The notes beneath the pieces were generated by a model. The model saw only the letters and a list, made by a program, of their open reading frames with translations. It searched no databases and had not been told where the DNA came from. From positions 1-39,560 of the forward strand of contig JALDXQ010000053.1 of assembly GCA_032156805.1 (NCBI GenBank): a stretch of 39,560 nucleotides of DNA, read 5' to 3'. This document shows positions 8,349 through 16,390 of this stretch, one piece after another. Every line of letters starts with the position of its first letter. Positions within the stretch are counted from its first letter, which is position 1. This DNA comes from Gp6-AA40 sp032156805 (GTDB lineage Bacteria > Acidobacteriota > Vicinamibacteria > Vicinamibacterales > UBA2999). The translations under genes were made by a program, and so were the position numbers.

Positions 8349-8422
8349 TTCGATTGATGACAGACCAGACTCGTTGACGCCGGCATGGATGGCCGACACT
8401 CGGCGCCATGGAGGTATTCACC

Positions 8423-9859
8423 ATGACGCCGTCAACCCTGGTCGCAATGATCATTGTGTCGACAAGCGTGCTGGCCGCCACCGGAAGTGCAGCCGCGCAG
8501 TCTTTACCGACGCTTCCGACGGACGAACGCATTCGCGACATCCTCATCCAGCGCGTTGACGTCGAGCGCCGAAACGCGGGCATCGTCGTTGGCATCGTGT
8601 CGCCCGCGGGGAAGCGAGTCATCGCGCGCGGCACGAGCGGCCGAGCAGACGCAGCCGCGCTCAGTGGCGAGGCGGTCTTCGAGATCGGCTCAATCACGAA
8701 AGTGTTTACGTCGCTCCTGCTGGCGGATATGGTCCGGCGCGGCGAAGTTCACCTCGATGACTCAGTGTCGTCATATCTCCCGGTGAAGGTCGGTGCGGGT
8801 TCCGCGCGAACGATCACGCTGGCCGATTTGGCGACGCACACGGCTGGCTTTCCGCTCTGGCCCTCGGGTGTTCCCGCAACGCGAGAGGGCGCGCTGTCGA
8901 TGGCGACCTACACAGTCGAGCAGCTCTACGAGTACCTTGCGAGTTTGGAGATTCCCGCCGATGTGGGAACCAGGTGGGCGTACTCGAATGTCGATGCCGG
9001 CGTGCTCGGCCTCGCCCTGGCGCGACGCTCGGGCCTGACGTACGGCGCACTGCTCGAATCGCGAATCACGCGTCCGCTGCAGATGAAGAGCACTGGGCTA
9101 ACTGCCGTCCACGGTCCGGCTGAAGGCGGACACTCCGCCGACCTGGCGTCGCCCATGGCTGTTGGCCACGATGCCGCGTCCAAGCCAGCGCCGCCCTGGA
9201 ACGTGCCTGCTCTCGCCAGCGCTGGGTCGCTTGTATCGAGCGTCAACGACATGCTCACATTCCTGGCTTCTTTCGGAGAGCCATCGGTCTCGTCGGCGGC
9301 GCTGCCGACGATGCTCGCGACGCGGCGGACGGGCCCGGGAATCCCGCAGGCGCTTGGCTGGTGGATCGTGGCAACCGGACCATCCGACAAGGGCATCCTG
9401 GTCCACGATGGTGGAACACTGGGGTTCGCGAGTTCAGTGGCATACGATCCTGAGACGCACGTCGGTGTCGTCGTTCTGTCGAACAGCGTAGCGGCCGTTG
9501 GCGACATCGCACGTCACATCCTCCGGCCAATCATTCCTCTTGCGGCATCAGTGGGAGTCGCGCCGCAGAGGAAGGAGACTCAGGTCGATCCCGCCTTGTT
9601 CGATCGCTACGCAGGTCGCTACGAACCGGGGCCTGGCGCCGTCTTCACGGTCACTCGCGAGGGGGATGCGCTGATGATTCAGTTGCCAGGCATCCCGAAG
9701 CTTCGCCTGCGGGCTGAAAGCGAACGTGACTTCTTCGTTGCGGAGAACACCAGGGTCAGTGTGTCATTCGAGGTCGCATCGGACGGCCGGGTCACAGGTC
9801 TCCTTTTGAAATCGCCCGCCGGCGATGCGTCGGCTCGTCGCGTCGAAGACGGACGATGA
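8423..9859 (+). CDS. Class C beta-lactamase-fold serine hydrolase
   Basis: 478 residues with a signal peptide ending near an AAA-Q site. The three family motifs are present: SITK (S90-K93), YSN (187-189) and HDG (about 328-330). A C-terminal domain of about 100 residues after residue 390 begins DRYAGRYEPG, the start of a DUF3471-like lipocalin-type domain common in this family. Such proteins are esterases, D-aminopeptidases or penicillin-binding proteins, so a beta-lactamase label is not justified. An in-frame ATG at 8408 exists, but GGAGG at 8410-8414 lies eight bases before the ATG at 8423, which decides the start. The two-component genes that follow may regulate or be co-transcribed with it. 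Confidence 0.88.
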   Translation: MTPSTLVAMIIVSTSVLAATGSAAAQSLPTLPTDERIRDILIQRVDVERRNAGIVVGIVSPAGKRVIARGTSGRADAAALSGEAVFEIGSITKVFTSLLLADMVRRGEVHLDDSVSSYLPVKVGAGSARTITLADLATHTAGFPLWPSGVPATREGALSMATYTVEQLYEYLASLEIPADVGTRWAYSNVDAGVLGLALARRSGLTYGALLESRITRPLQMKSTGLTAVHGPAEGGHSADLASPMAVGHDAASKPAPPWNVPALASAGSLVSSVNDMLTFLASFGEPSVSSAALPTMLATRRTGPGIPQALGWWIVATGPSDKGILVHDGGTLGFASSVAYDPETHVGVVVLSNSVAAVGDIARHILRPIIPLAASVGVAPQRKETQVDPALFDRYAGRYEPGPGAVFTVTREGDALMIQLPGIPKLRLRAESERDFFVAENTRVSVSFEVASDGRVTGLLLKSPAGDASARRVEDGR

Positions 9860-9896
9860 CCGCGTATCATCACGATGCTCTCGATGGACGACTGAC

Positions 9897-10997
9897 ATGG
9901 CCTTGACACGCTTCATGAACGGCCGAGCGCCGTGGGCATGGCAAGTCGCCTCAGGGGGAATCTACGCGCTTTTCGTCTTCGCGATCCCGGCTCTGACCGG
10001 TGTAACCACGCTGGCGTGGTTTCTCACCGCCATCTCGTTTGCCCTCTTCGTCTGGCTCTATGGCGATTTCTTTCTTCAACGGGGGCGCTCGACGAGAAGG
10101 CAGATCGTCGACGTGACGGCCATCGCCCTGATGGGCTTTGCGCTCATTCCATTCAACGTGGGAGGGACGACTTATGTCGCGTATGCGGCGGCACTCGCGC
10201 CTTTGTCACTGCGTCCGCGTCATTCGCTCGCGCTGTTATTCGTGCTGGTGGGAGTCCTGTGGACTGTCATGTGGCTCATCGCTCATCCGGACCGCATCGT
10301 CGTCAGCAGCTGGGTGACGTTCGTCATCTTCATCGTCGGCCTGGGAAACCTCTTCCTCAGTGACCACCTCAGGCAGGCTGAGCTCGTTCGACGGGCGCAG
10401 GAAGATGTCGAGGAGATGGCCAAAGTCGCCGAGCGCGAGAGGATCGCGCGCGACCTTCATGACGTGCTTGGACACACGCTCTCTGTGATCGCGTTGAAGT
10501 CCGAACTGGCGTCGAAGGTGGCCGATCGCGACCCGGTGCGCGCGGTTCACGAGATCCGGGAGGTGGAGCGAATCTCACGCGAGGCGCTCACCGAAGTGAG
10601 GTCCGCGGTAGAGGGATACAAGAATCGTGGGTTCGTAGGGGAGCTCAGCGAAGCGCGCCAGGCGCTGGCGTCGGCCGGAGTGCGTCTCGATGCTGAAGTC
10701 GGGGATGTGCCTCTGCTTCCACGACAGGAGACCGCGCTGGCGCTCGCCCTGCGCGAAACGATCACTAACGTCGTGCGACACGCGCACGCGTCGCTCTGCC
10801 GTGTGGCGCTCGTTCGCGAGCGTGACGACGTGGTGTTGACGATTCAGGACGACGGTGCCGGCGGACCGTTGCGAGAGGGGAACGGCCTGACCGGCATGCG
10901 CGAACGTGTGACGGCGGCAGGTGGGACGCTGAGCGTAGACTCCGCGCGCGGCGTCACGGTCTCCGTGCGTTTTCCGGCGGTGAGTACGAGTGCATGA
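9897..10997 (+). CDS. NarL/DesK-type sensor histidine kinase
   Basis: 366 residues. The N-terminal half has five or six hydrophobic segments with short loops and no large sensor domain, similar to DesK-like kinases that sense the membrane itself. The dimerisation/phosphoacceptor region is ERERIARDLHDVLGHTLSVI, with the phospho-histidine at about residue 188. A HATPase domain follows (N-box RETITNVVRHAHA; G-box DDGAGG and GNGLTGMRERV). The frame is open back to 9825, inside the preceding gene; the ATG at 9897 clears that overlap and leaves a normal membrane start, though its ribosome binding site is weak. The last four bases overlap the regulator gene. Confidence 0.88.
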   Translation: MALTRFMNGRAPWAWQVASGGIYALFVFAIPALTGVTTLAWFLTAISFALFVWLYGDFFLQRGRSTRRQIVDVTAIALMGFALIPFNVGGTTYVAYAAALAPLSLRPRHSLALLFVLVGVLWTVMWLIAHPDRIVVSSWVTFVIFIVGLGNLFLSDHLRQAELVRRAQEDVEEMAKVAERERIARDLHDVLGHTLSVIALKSELASKVADRDPVRAVHEIREVERISREALTEVRSAVEGYKNRGFVGELSEARQALASAGVRLDAEVGDVPLLPRQETALALALRETITNVVRHAHASLCRVALVRERDDVVLTIQDDGAGGPLREGNGLTGMRERVTAAGGTLSVDSARGVTVSVRFPAVSTSA

Positions 10998-11596
10998 TTC
11001 GCGTGCTGATTGCCGAGGACCAGGCGATGGTGGCGGGAGCGCTGGCGGCGCTGCTCGACATCGAGCAGGACATTGAGGTTGTCGCTACGGCCCGCAATGG
11101 CCGCGAAGCGCTGGATGCCGTGCGCAAGCTTCGACCTGACGTGCTGCTGACGGATATCGAGATGCCGGAGATGACCGGTCTCGAGCTGGCAGCCGCCGTT
11201 CGAGCTGACGGCCCAGTCCCGCGTGTCGTGATTCTGACGACGTTTGCCCGCCCGGGTTACCTGCGGCGCGCGCTCGATGCCGGAGCATCGGGGTATGTGC
11301 TGAAGGATGCGCCGTCGAGTCGCCTGGCCGATGCCATCCGGCGCGTGCACGCAGGAGGCCGTTCAATCGATCCGGAACTTGCGGCGGAGGCATGGGGCGA
11401 GGGCGATCCACTGACCGATCGAGAGCGGCAGATCCTCAGACTGGCTGCCGACGGTCGAAGCGGGCCAGAGATCGCCGAGGAACTGCACCTCTCGGAAGGC
11501 ACGGTGCGCAACTACCTGTCGGAGGCGATCAGCAAAGTCGGCGGCCGCAATCGAGTCGACGCGGCTCGAATCGCGCGCACGAAAGGCTGGCTCTGA
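10994..11596 (+). CDS. NarL/LuxR-type response regulator
   Basis: 200 residues. The receiver domain carries acidic E8-D9, phosphoacceptor D54 in LLTDIEMPEM, T82/T83 and K104 in YVLKDAP. The C-terminal LuxR helix-turn-helix spans about residues 136-195 (LTDRERQILRLAADGRSGPE, then LSEGTVRNYLSEAISKVGGR). The arrangement and sequence resemble DesR. The ATG overlaps the kinase stop as ATGA, showing translational coupling, so the cognate kinase is the gene immediately upstream. Targets are unknown; the serine hydrolase just before the kinase is the obvious local candidate. Confidence 0.92.
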   Translation: MIRVLIAEDQAMVAGALAALLDIEQDIEVVATARNGREALDAVRKLRPDVLLTDIEMPEMTGLELAAAVRADGPVPRVVILTTFARPGYLRRALDAGASGYVLKDAPSSRLADAIRRVHAGGRSIDPELAAEAWGEGDPLTDRERQILRLAADGRSGPEIAEELHLSEGTVRNYLSEAISKVGGRNRVDAARIARTKGWL

Positions 11597-11605
11597 TCGC
11601 GTCCG

Positions 11606-11684
11606 GCACCGACGAGCATCAAGCTCGCACCGACGAGCGAAAGCGTGCTCGCACCGGCGAGCGTCAGAGAGATCACCGACGAGC
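11606..11684. repeat. 24-bp tandem repeat array, locus 2
   Basis: Units start at 11606 (21 bp), 11627 (24 bp), 11651 (24 bp) and 11675 (partial). The plus strand reads GCACCGACGAGC in each, the reverse complement of the core at 8135-8248. The last unit runs directly into TATACT, the putative typA -10 box, exactly as the locus-1 array runs into the TAGAAT box of the fmdB-like gene. Confidence 0.9.
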
Positions 11685-11690
11685 TATACT
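11685..11690 (+). promoter_or_regulatory. -10-like TATACT, six bases before typA
   Basis: TATACT is followed by GAGAAG and the typA ATG at 11697. The spacing fits leaderless transcription, although GAGAAG could act as a very weak ribosome binding site. No -35 box is visible; that position is repeat sequence. Confidence 0.5.
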
Positions 11691-11696
11691 GAGAAG

Positions 11697-13535
11697 ATGT
11701 CTCCTCACCGCAAGACGACTCAGATTGCCAATCAGCTGCGACGGAACGTGGCCATCATCGCGCACGTCGATCATGGCAAGACGACGCTCGTCGATGCGTT
11801 GTTGAGGCAGAGCGGCGCCTTCCGCGCCAATCAGCAGGTCGCCGACCGGGTGATGGACAACATCGACCTCGAGCGTGAGCGCGGCATTACCATCCTCGCC
11901 AAGAACACCGCGGTTCACTACAAGGACCTGCTGATCAACATCGTCGATACACCGGGTCACGCCGATTTCGGCGGGGAAGTCGAGCGGACACTGTCGATGG
12001 TGGACGGCGTGATGCTGCTGGTCGATGCCTCGGAAGGCCCGCTGCCGCAGACACGGTTCGTGCTCCGGAAGGCGCTCGAGCGCGGGCTTCCGCCGATCGT
12101 GGTGCTGAACAAGATCGACCGCTCGGATGCACGGCCGAAGGAGGTGCTGAACGAGGTCTACGACCTGTTCATCGATCTCGACGCGACGGAGGACCAGATC
12201 GAGTTCCCGGTCCTCTACACCAACGCAAAAGAGGGCGTGTCCACTGCGGACATCGCGATGCCGGGCGAGAATCTGCAGCCGCTCTTCGAGGCCATTGCCG
12301 ACCATGTGCCACCGCCGCGTGGCAATCCCGACGCACCGCTTCAGATGCTCGTCGCCAACCTCGACTCGAGCGATTACCTCGGGCGAATCGCGATCGGCCG
12401 TATCTTCAACGGCCGCGTCCGGCTCAACGACCCGGTGGCCGTACTCAAGCTCGATGGGTCAGAGCAGCAGACCAAAGTGACCAAGCTGTTCGCATTCGAC
12501 GGGTTGAAGCGAGTCGAGATCGAGCAGGGGAGTGCCGGAGACATCATCTGCCTGGCCGGCATCGAAGACATCACCATCGGTGAAACGATCGCCGATCTCG
12601 AGAACCGCGTCCGCATCCCTCCGATTGCCATCGATGAACCCACGGTGTCGACGATCTTCGGTGTCAACACGTCGCCGATGGCTGGGCGGGACGGTCAATA
12701 CGTCACATCGCGCAACCTGCGGGATCGCCTCGCTCGTGAGTTGCTCGGAAATGTGTCGGTGCGCGTTGAAGAGACGGAGTCGCCCGAGCTGATGAAGGTC
12801 ATCGGCAGGGGCGAGCTGCAGCTGTCGATCCTGATCGAGATGATGCGGCGTGAAGGCTATGAGGTGCAGGTCTCGCGCCCCGACATCGTGACGCGCGAGA
12901 TCAATGGCGTCCGCGTGGAGCCGGTCGAGGATCTGGTCATCGACGTCCCGGAGGACTATCAGGGCGTGGTGATTGCGCAGGCAGGAACGCGACGCGGGAT
13001 CATCAGCAAGATGGTCAATCACGGCAGCGGCCGCGTCCGGCTGGAGTTCCGCATCCCCACACGAGGGCTGATCGGATTCCGCTCGCAGTTCCTGACCGAC
13101 ACGAAAGGCACCGGCATCATGAACCACCTGTTTGCCGGTTGGGAGCCGTGGCACGGCGCCATCCCCGCGCGTACGACCGGGGCCCTCGTTGCCGATCGCC
13201 AGGGCGTGGCGACGGCTTATGCGATCTACAACCTTCAGGAGCGCGGTGAAATCTTCGTCGAGCCCGGGACCAACGTCTATGAAGGGATGATCATCGGCGA
13301 GAACTCACGGCCCAACGACATGGACGTCAACGTCACCAAGGAAAAGAAACAGACGAACATGCGCGCCTCGACCGCCGACGAGGCCATCCGCCTGATCCCG
13401 CCGCGACAGTTGAGCCTCGAGCAGGCGATCGAGTTCATTAACGACGATGAGCTGGTCGAGGTGACGCCGAAGACGATCAGGCTGCGGAAGCGCATCCTTG
13501 CCTCAAATCTGCGGCCCAAGCGACTGGACGATTGA
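11697..13535 (+). CDS. typA: Translational GTPase TypA/BipA
   Basis: 612 residues, the normal length for TypA. The GTPase motifs are complete: AHVDHGKTTL (G1), ERERGITI (G2), DTPGHADFGG (G3) and VLNKIDR (G4). They are followed by the EF-G-like domains (FNGRVRLNDPVAVLK, VRVEETESPELMKVIGRGEL) and the TypA C-terminal signature FFVEPGTNVYEG-like segment (EIFVEPGTNVYEGMIIGENS). It is a ribosome-associated GTPase needed for growth at low temperature or under stress and for 50S subunit assembly. It stands alone, after the response regulator, with its own putative promoter abutting a 24-bp repeat array. Confidence 0.97.
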   Translation: MSPHRKTTQIANQLRRNVAIIAHVDHGKTTLVDALLRQSGAFRANQQVADRVMDNIDLERERGITILAKNTAVHYKDLLINIVDTPGHADFGGEVERTLSMVDGVMLLVDASEGPLPQTRFVLRKALERGLPPIVVLNKIDRSDARPKEVLNEVYDLFIDLDATEDQIEFPVLYTNAKEGVSTADIAMPGENLQPLFEAIADHVPPPRGNPDAPLQMLVANLDSSDYLGRIAIGRIFNGRVRLNDPVAVLKLDGSEQQTKVTKLFAFDGLKRVEIEQGSAGDIICLAGIEDITIGETIADLENRVRIPPIAIDEPTVSTIFGVNTSPMAGRDGQYVTSRNLRDRLARELLGNVSVRVEETESPELMKVIGRGELQLSILIEMMRREGYEVQVSRPDIVTREINGVRVEPVEDLVIDVPEDYQGVVIAQAGTRRGIISKMVNHGSGRVRLEFRIPTRGLIGFRSQFLTDTKGTGIMNHLFAGWEPWHGAIPARTTGALVADRQGVATAYAIYNLQERGEIFVEPGTNVYEGMIIGENSRPNDMDVNVTKEKKQTNMRASTADEAIRLIPPRQLSLEQAIEFINDDELVEVTPKTIRLRKRILASNLRPKRLDD

Positions 13536-13559
13536 GATAGTCTCGCCCTGAGGGACTGC

Positions 13560-14011
13560 GTGGCGAGTTATGTGGACGTGAACGGTGTGTGTTCCATCAC
13601 GACGGCTGGCTGCCCGGCGTCATCGACAGCAGTGCGGCGCCTCCCGATTTCATGGCTGCCAGCTACGGGAAGGTTTCACCTGATGGGGTCGAGCACTTCC
13701 CTGTGGTCGTCGAGAAGCTCGCACGGATGCACCTGGCGGAACCGGCCCTGATGGCCGGCGACCTGTCCACGATCACGTCGCGCACGCTGGTCATGATGGG
13801 CGATGACGATGAGGTGAAGCTCGAGCATGTGCTGGCGCTTTATCGGGGACTACCGAATGCCGAACTGGCGATCGTGCCGGGCACCTCTCACGGGGTGTTG
13901 GTCGAGAAGGCGGCACTCTGCAACGCGATCATCCTCGACTTTCTCAGCAACGAGCCGATACCTACGCTAGCGCCCATCCGGCGAGCAGCAGATTCACGAT
14001 TTGGTGTCTGA
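13560..14011 (+). pseudogene. Internally deleted alpha/beta hydrolase remnant
   Basis: The first frame, from GTG 13560, starts MASYVDVNGV, a typical N-terminus of an alpha/beta hydrolase. After about ten codons the sequence jumps, in another frame (13589 onward), to the C-terminal third of such an enzyme: YGKVSPDGVEHFPVVVEKLA, then TLVMMGDDDEV (acid residue region) and IVPGTSHGVLVEKA (catalytic histidine). The middle, including the GxSxG nucleophile, is missing. About 140 of an expected 270 or so residues remain. This is best read as a deletion with a frameshift. The C-terminal fragment could still be translated, but it cannot be catalytic. Confidence 0.75.
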
Positions 14012-14059
14012 CACCGATTCGTGAATTTCACGATGGGGTGCCTGACACCATTTTCGTGA
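13992..14059. repeat. Pair of REP-like palindromes
   Basis: The first (13992-14026) is a 35-bp palindrome centred on 14009 with the core GGTGTCTGACACC. Outer arms ATTCACGA and TCGTGAAT pair, with one mismatch and one G-T pair. The second (14028-14059) is an imperfect relative with the core GGTGCCTGACACC and similar TCACGA/TCGTGA arms. Two adjacent palindromes resemble REP/BIME elements, which are spread by RAYT-type transposases; no such gene is in the window. Confidence 0.75.
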
Positions 14060-14321
14060 CTAACCTGAGCCTTTCGCCTGACGAGATTGAGATCGGGCCT
14101 GTCAATCTTTCGACACGCAATTCGTTCCGATTCCTTGCAGTCCCACGAAAATAACAGCAATTCCAGTAAGGGCATCTGGCCACGGATACGGGTACACTCC
14201 TTGCCTTAGTCTCGGTCGCAACGCGAAGTAGCTGGCGTGTTGCGGTCGGGAATCCGACAAGGCCCGATTGCCCAGTGTTCCAGCCGGCCATCACCGCACA
14301 CCGATCGAAAGAGGAATCACG
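14060..14321. other. Non-coding region upstream of mreB
   Basis: No gene is recognised here. It contains TACACT at 14193-14198, a possible -10 box without a matching -35. A small hairpin, GTCGG-GAAT-CCGAC, lies at 14245-14258. A ribosome binding site AGAGGAA stands before the mreB ATG. The mreB frame is open back to 14268, but the upstream residues do not resemble the family. Confidence 0.4.
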
Positions 14322-15344
14322 ATGCTGCTCGGAGCGATGTCGCTCTTTTCCCACGACCTGGCCATTGACCTGGGCACCGCCAACACCTGTGTGTTCGCGC
14401 GCGGCTCGGGCATCGTTCTCAACGAGCCATCGATCGTCGCGGTGAACACGGTCAACGACCAGATTGAAGCGGTTGGAGCGGAGGCCAAGGAAATGCTCGG
14501 CCGCACGCCCGGCAACATCACCGCCATCCGCCCGATGAAGGACGGCGTCATCGCCGACTTCGAGGCGGCGGAGAAGATGCTCGGTCACTTCATCAAGAAG
14601 GCCCATCGGCGAAAGAGCTTCGTTCGTCCCCGTGTCGTCATCGGTGTGCCGTCGGAGATCACGCAGGTCGAGCGTCGTGCGGTCAAAGACAGCGCCTATC
14701 GCGCCAAGGCGAGCGAGGTTCACCTCATCGAAGAGGCGATGGCCGCGGCGATTGGCGCCGGGCTCCCGATCACCGAAGCCTCCGGCAACATGATCGTCGA
14801 CATCGGTGGCGGCACGACCGACATCGCCGTCATCTCACTTGCGGGCATCGTCTACAGCAAGTCCGTGCGGGTTGCCGGCAACGCCATGGACGAGGCGATC
14901 ACCCTCTACGTCAAGAAAGAGCACGACCTGCTCATTGGTGAGCGGACGGCCGAGCGGATCAAGATCGAGCTCGGGTCTGCCGCGCCTCTCTCGCAGCGCA
15001 AGGAAATGGAAGTCAAGGGCCGGCACGTCCTCGAAGGCAAGCCGTGCACGGTGACGCTGAACGATCACCAGATCCGCGAGGCGCTCGCCGAACCGGTGCG
15101 CCTGATGATGCAGGCCGTTCGCGATGCGCTCGAGCGCATTCCACCGGAGCTGTCCGCCGACGTCTGCGACCGCGGTATCGTCCTGAGCGGCGGCGGTGCG
15201 TTGCTGCAGAATCTCGACGAGCGTCTGCGCCAGGAAACCGGCCTGCCCGTGCAGGTCGCCGAGGATCCGTTGTCGGCCGTCGTGCTCGGCGCGGGCAAGA
15301 TGCTCTCGGACTTCAATCTGCTTCGGAAGATCTCGATCGACTAG
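14322..15344 (+). CDS. mreB: Rod shape-determining protein MreB
   Basis: 340 residues, the standard MreB length. It has the actin-fold signatures LAIDLGTANTCVF (phosphate 1), MIVDIGGGTTDIAVISL (phosphate 2) and GIVLSGGGALLQNLDERL (adenosine). MreB forms membrane-bound filaments that guide lateral wall synthesis. The start at 14322 is supported by AGAGGAA upstream and by the family's usual N-terminus. It is not followed by mreC and mreD; instead a ferredoxin gene converges on it. It may therefore be an additional or relocated copy. Confidence 0.95.
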   Translation: MLLGAMSLFSHDLAIDLGTANTCVFARGSGIVLNEPSIVAVNTVNDQIEAVGAEAKEMLGRTPGNITAIRPMKDGVIADFEAAEKMLGHFIKKAHRRKSFVRPRVVIGVPSEITQVERRAVKDSAYRAKASEVHLIEEAMAAAIGAGLPITEASGNMIVDIGGGTTDIAVISLAGIVYSKSVRVAGNAMDEAITLYVKKEHDLLIGERTAERIKIELGSAAPLSQRKEMEVKGRHVLEGKPCTVTLNDHQIREALAEPVRLMMQAVRDALERIPPELSADVCDRGIVLSGGGALLQNLDERLRQETGLPVQVAEDPLSAVVLGAGKMLSDFNLLRKISID

Positions 15345-15361
15345 TCGCCTCTTCACCGTAA

Positions 15362-15387
15362 GCCGGGTCCTGTTCTTCGGACCCGGC
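15362..15387. terminator. GC-rich hairpin after mreB
   Basis: GCCGGGTCC (15362-15370) and GGACCCGGC (15379-15387) form a perfect 9-bp stem with an eight-base loop. It lies between convergent mreB and ferredoxin genes. There is no T tract, so termination by this hairpin alone is uncertain. Confidence 0.5.
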
Positions 15388-15403
15388 CTCTGCTCTGCTC
15401 CGG

Positions 15404-15425
15404 CGGGTCTACACAGCAAGACCCG
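15404..15425. repeat. CGGGTCT...AGACCCG hairpin
   Basis: A perfect 7-bp inverted repeat with loop ACACAGCA, 17 bp after the previous hairpin. GGCGGGTCT-type arms recur at 29670-29735 and, as GGGTC/GACCC, at 36367-36403, suggesting a dispersed hairpin element. Confidence 0.55.
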
Positions 15426-15450
15426 CGCTACGCTTTCGTGTTTCCCGAAT

Positions 15451-15801
15451 TCACATCCATTCAGGCGGTGGCTGAATCGTGGGTTCAGGGGTCTTGCCTG
15501 GATCCGGTCGGCCGCTGCCAGTCAGCCGGCTGATCGCGCGCACGGTCATGTCGTGGTCGCACTCGATCTGACACGACAGCCGCACTCCGGTCAGTCCTTT
15601 CTCCTCGAGCTTCGTCGTCTCCGCGCGCGTCCTGCGCGTCGGCTCGCCGCTCACGAACTCGATCCGGCAGGTCGTGCAGCGCGCGTTCCCTCCGCACGCA
15701 TGCAGGATGTCGACACCCGCATCCTGCTCGATCGCATTCACGAGACGCTTGCCGTTCTCCACATCAACAGTTGGAAACCCTTCCACGGTCAGCTTTGGCA
15801 T
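15451..15801 (-). CDS. 2Fe-2S ferredoxin
   Basis: 116 residues starting MPKLTVEGFPTVDVENGKRL. Cluster ligands are C36, C42, C45 and C77 (CGGNARCTTC, then RLSCQIECDHD), the plant/adrenodoxin-type spacing. This is a soluble one-electron carrier; its partner is not apparent here. The last 25 residues are proline-rich and outside the fold. The frame is open for 27 more codons upstream, but those residues do not fit the family. TAACAT lies seven bases before the ATG with no Shine-Dalgarno. Confidence 0.9.
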   Translation of the reverse strand: MPKLTVEGFPTVDVENGKRLVNAIEQDAGVDILHACGGNARCTTCRIEFVSGEPTRRTRAETTKLEEKGLTGVRLSCQIECDHDMTVRAISRLTGSGRPDPGKTPEPTIQPPPEWM

Positions 15802-15808
15802 GCGCGCT

Positions 15809-15814
15809 ATGTTA
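15809..15814 (-). promoter_or_regulatory. -10-like TAACAT, seven bases before ATG
   Basis: On the minus strand TAACAT is followed by AGCGCGC and the ferredoxin ATG. The spacing fits a leaderless transcript. It lies in the 56-bp space between two divergent starts. Confidence 0.4.
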
Positions 15815-15857
15815 CTCTGCTGCTCGCTCGTCCTGGAGTAATGTACCGAGTCGAACC

Positions 15858-16382
15858 ATGCCCGACGTGCCCGAGATCCCAAGACCTTCGCAGCTGTGGA
15901 AGCGGCTGTCGTCCGAACGCAAGCTGCTTGCTGCCGACGCCTTCTGGCAGGATGAGAACGCCGGTGCCGAACAGGCCGAGGCGATCGCGCTCATCGCGCA
16001 GCGCATCAAGTTCAGAGTCCGCAGTGTCCAGACTCTTTCGAGGGAGAAGAAGTCCCGTCACCTGATCAACCTGGGTGCGGTATCGGAAATGGTTGCGGCG
16101 CGGCTGCTCGTCGCCTTTCACCTGCACCATCAGCGTCCGATGATGGGCGCCTTCCTCGATGGTCTCGGCATCAAGCACGAGGACGGTCTCATCGCCGACG
16201 AGGAAATGGAGCCGCCGTCCACCGATCGGCTGCGTGAAGCGGCGAAGTCGATTGCTGCGTCTCATCCTGCCGAGGACGTAGCGTTGTATCTCTCAACACT
16301 GGTGTGGCAGGACCCTGAAACCTGGGCAGGGCTCACCGACGTACCCGAGCTCGCGCTCGACACGTCCAAAGCAGACGCATAA
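15858..16382 (+). CDS. Conserved-looking protein of unknown function
   Basis: 174 residues; I do not recognise a domain. It has no signal peptide or membrane segment and looks helical and soluble. It begins MPDVPEIPRPSQLWKRLSSE, has a basic stretch (KFRVRSVQTLSREKKSRHLI), then a hydrophobic helix with HLHHQRP, and an acidic tail. Codon use matches the neighbours. The frame is open back to 15771, but that part overlaps the divergent ferredoxin promoter, so the ATG at 15858 is preferred. It is followed after eight bases by terC, so it is probably first in the run with terC, the hydrolase and rsgA. Confidence 0.7.
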   Translation: MPDVPEIPRPSQLWKRLSSERKLLAADAFWQDENAGAEQAEAIALIAQRIKFRVRSVQTLSREKKSRHLINLGAVSEMVAARLLVAFHLHHQRPMMGAFLDGLGIKHEDGLIADEEMEPPSTDRLREAAKSIAASHPAEDVALYLSTLVWQDPETWAGLTDVPELALDTSKADA

Positions 16383-16390
16383 GGCTGACC

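Noticed and set aside
8067..8399. Two minus-strand frames with Arg/Thr-rich repeats
   Set aside because: The apparent peptide repeats are the 24-bp DNA repeat read through; there is no ribosome binding site and no domain.
8423..9859. Antibiotic-resistance class C beta-lactamase
   Set aside because: The motifs show the fold only; length and the C-terminal domain fit general serine hydrolases of this superfamily.
14268..14321. Upstream extension of MreB
   Set aside because: The residues do not match the MreB N-terminus, and a ribosome binding site precedes the ATG at 14322.
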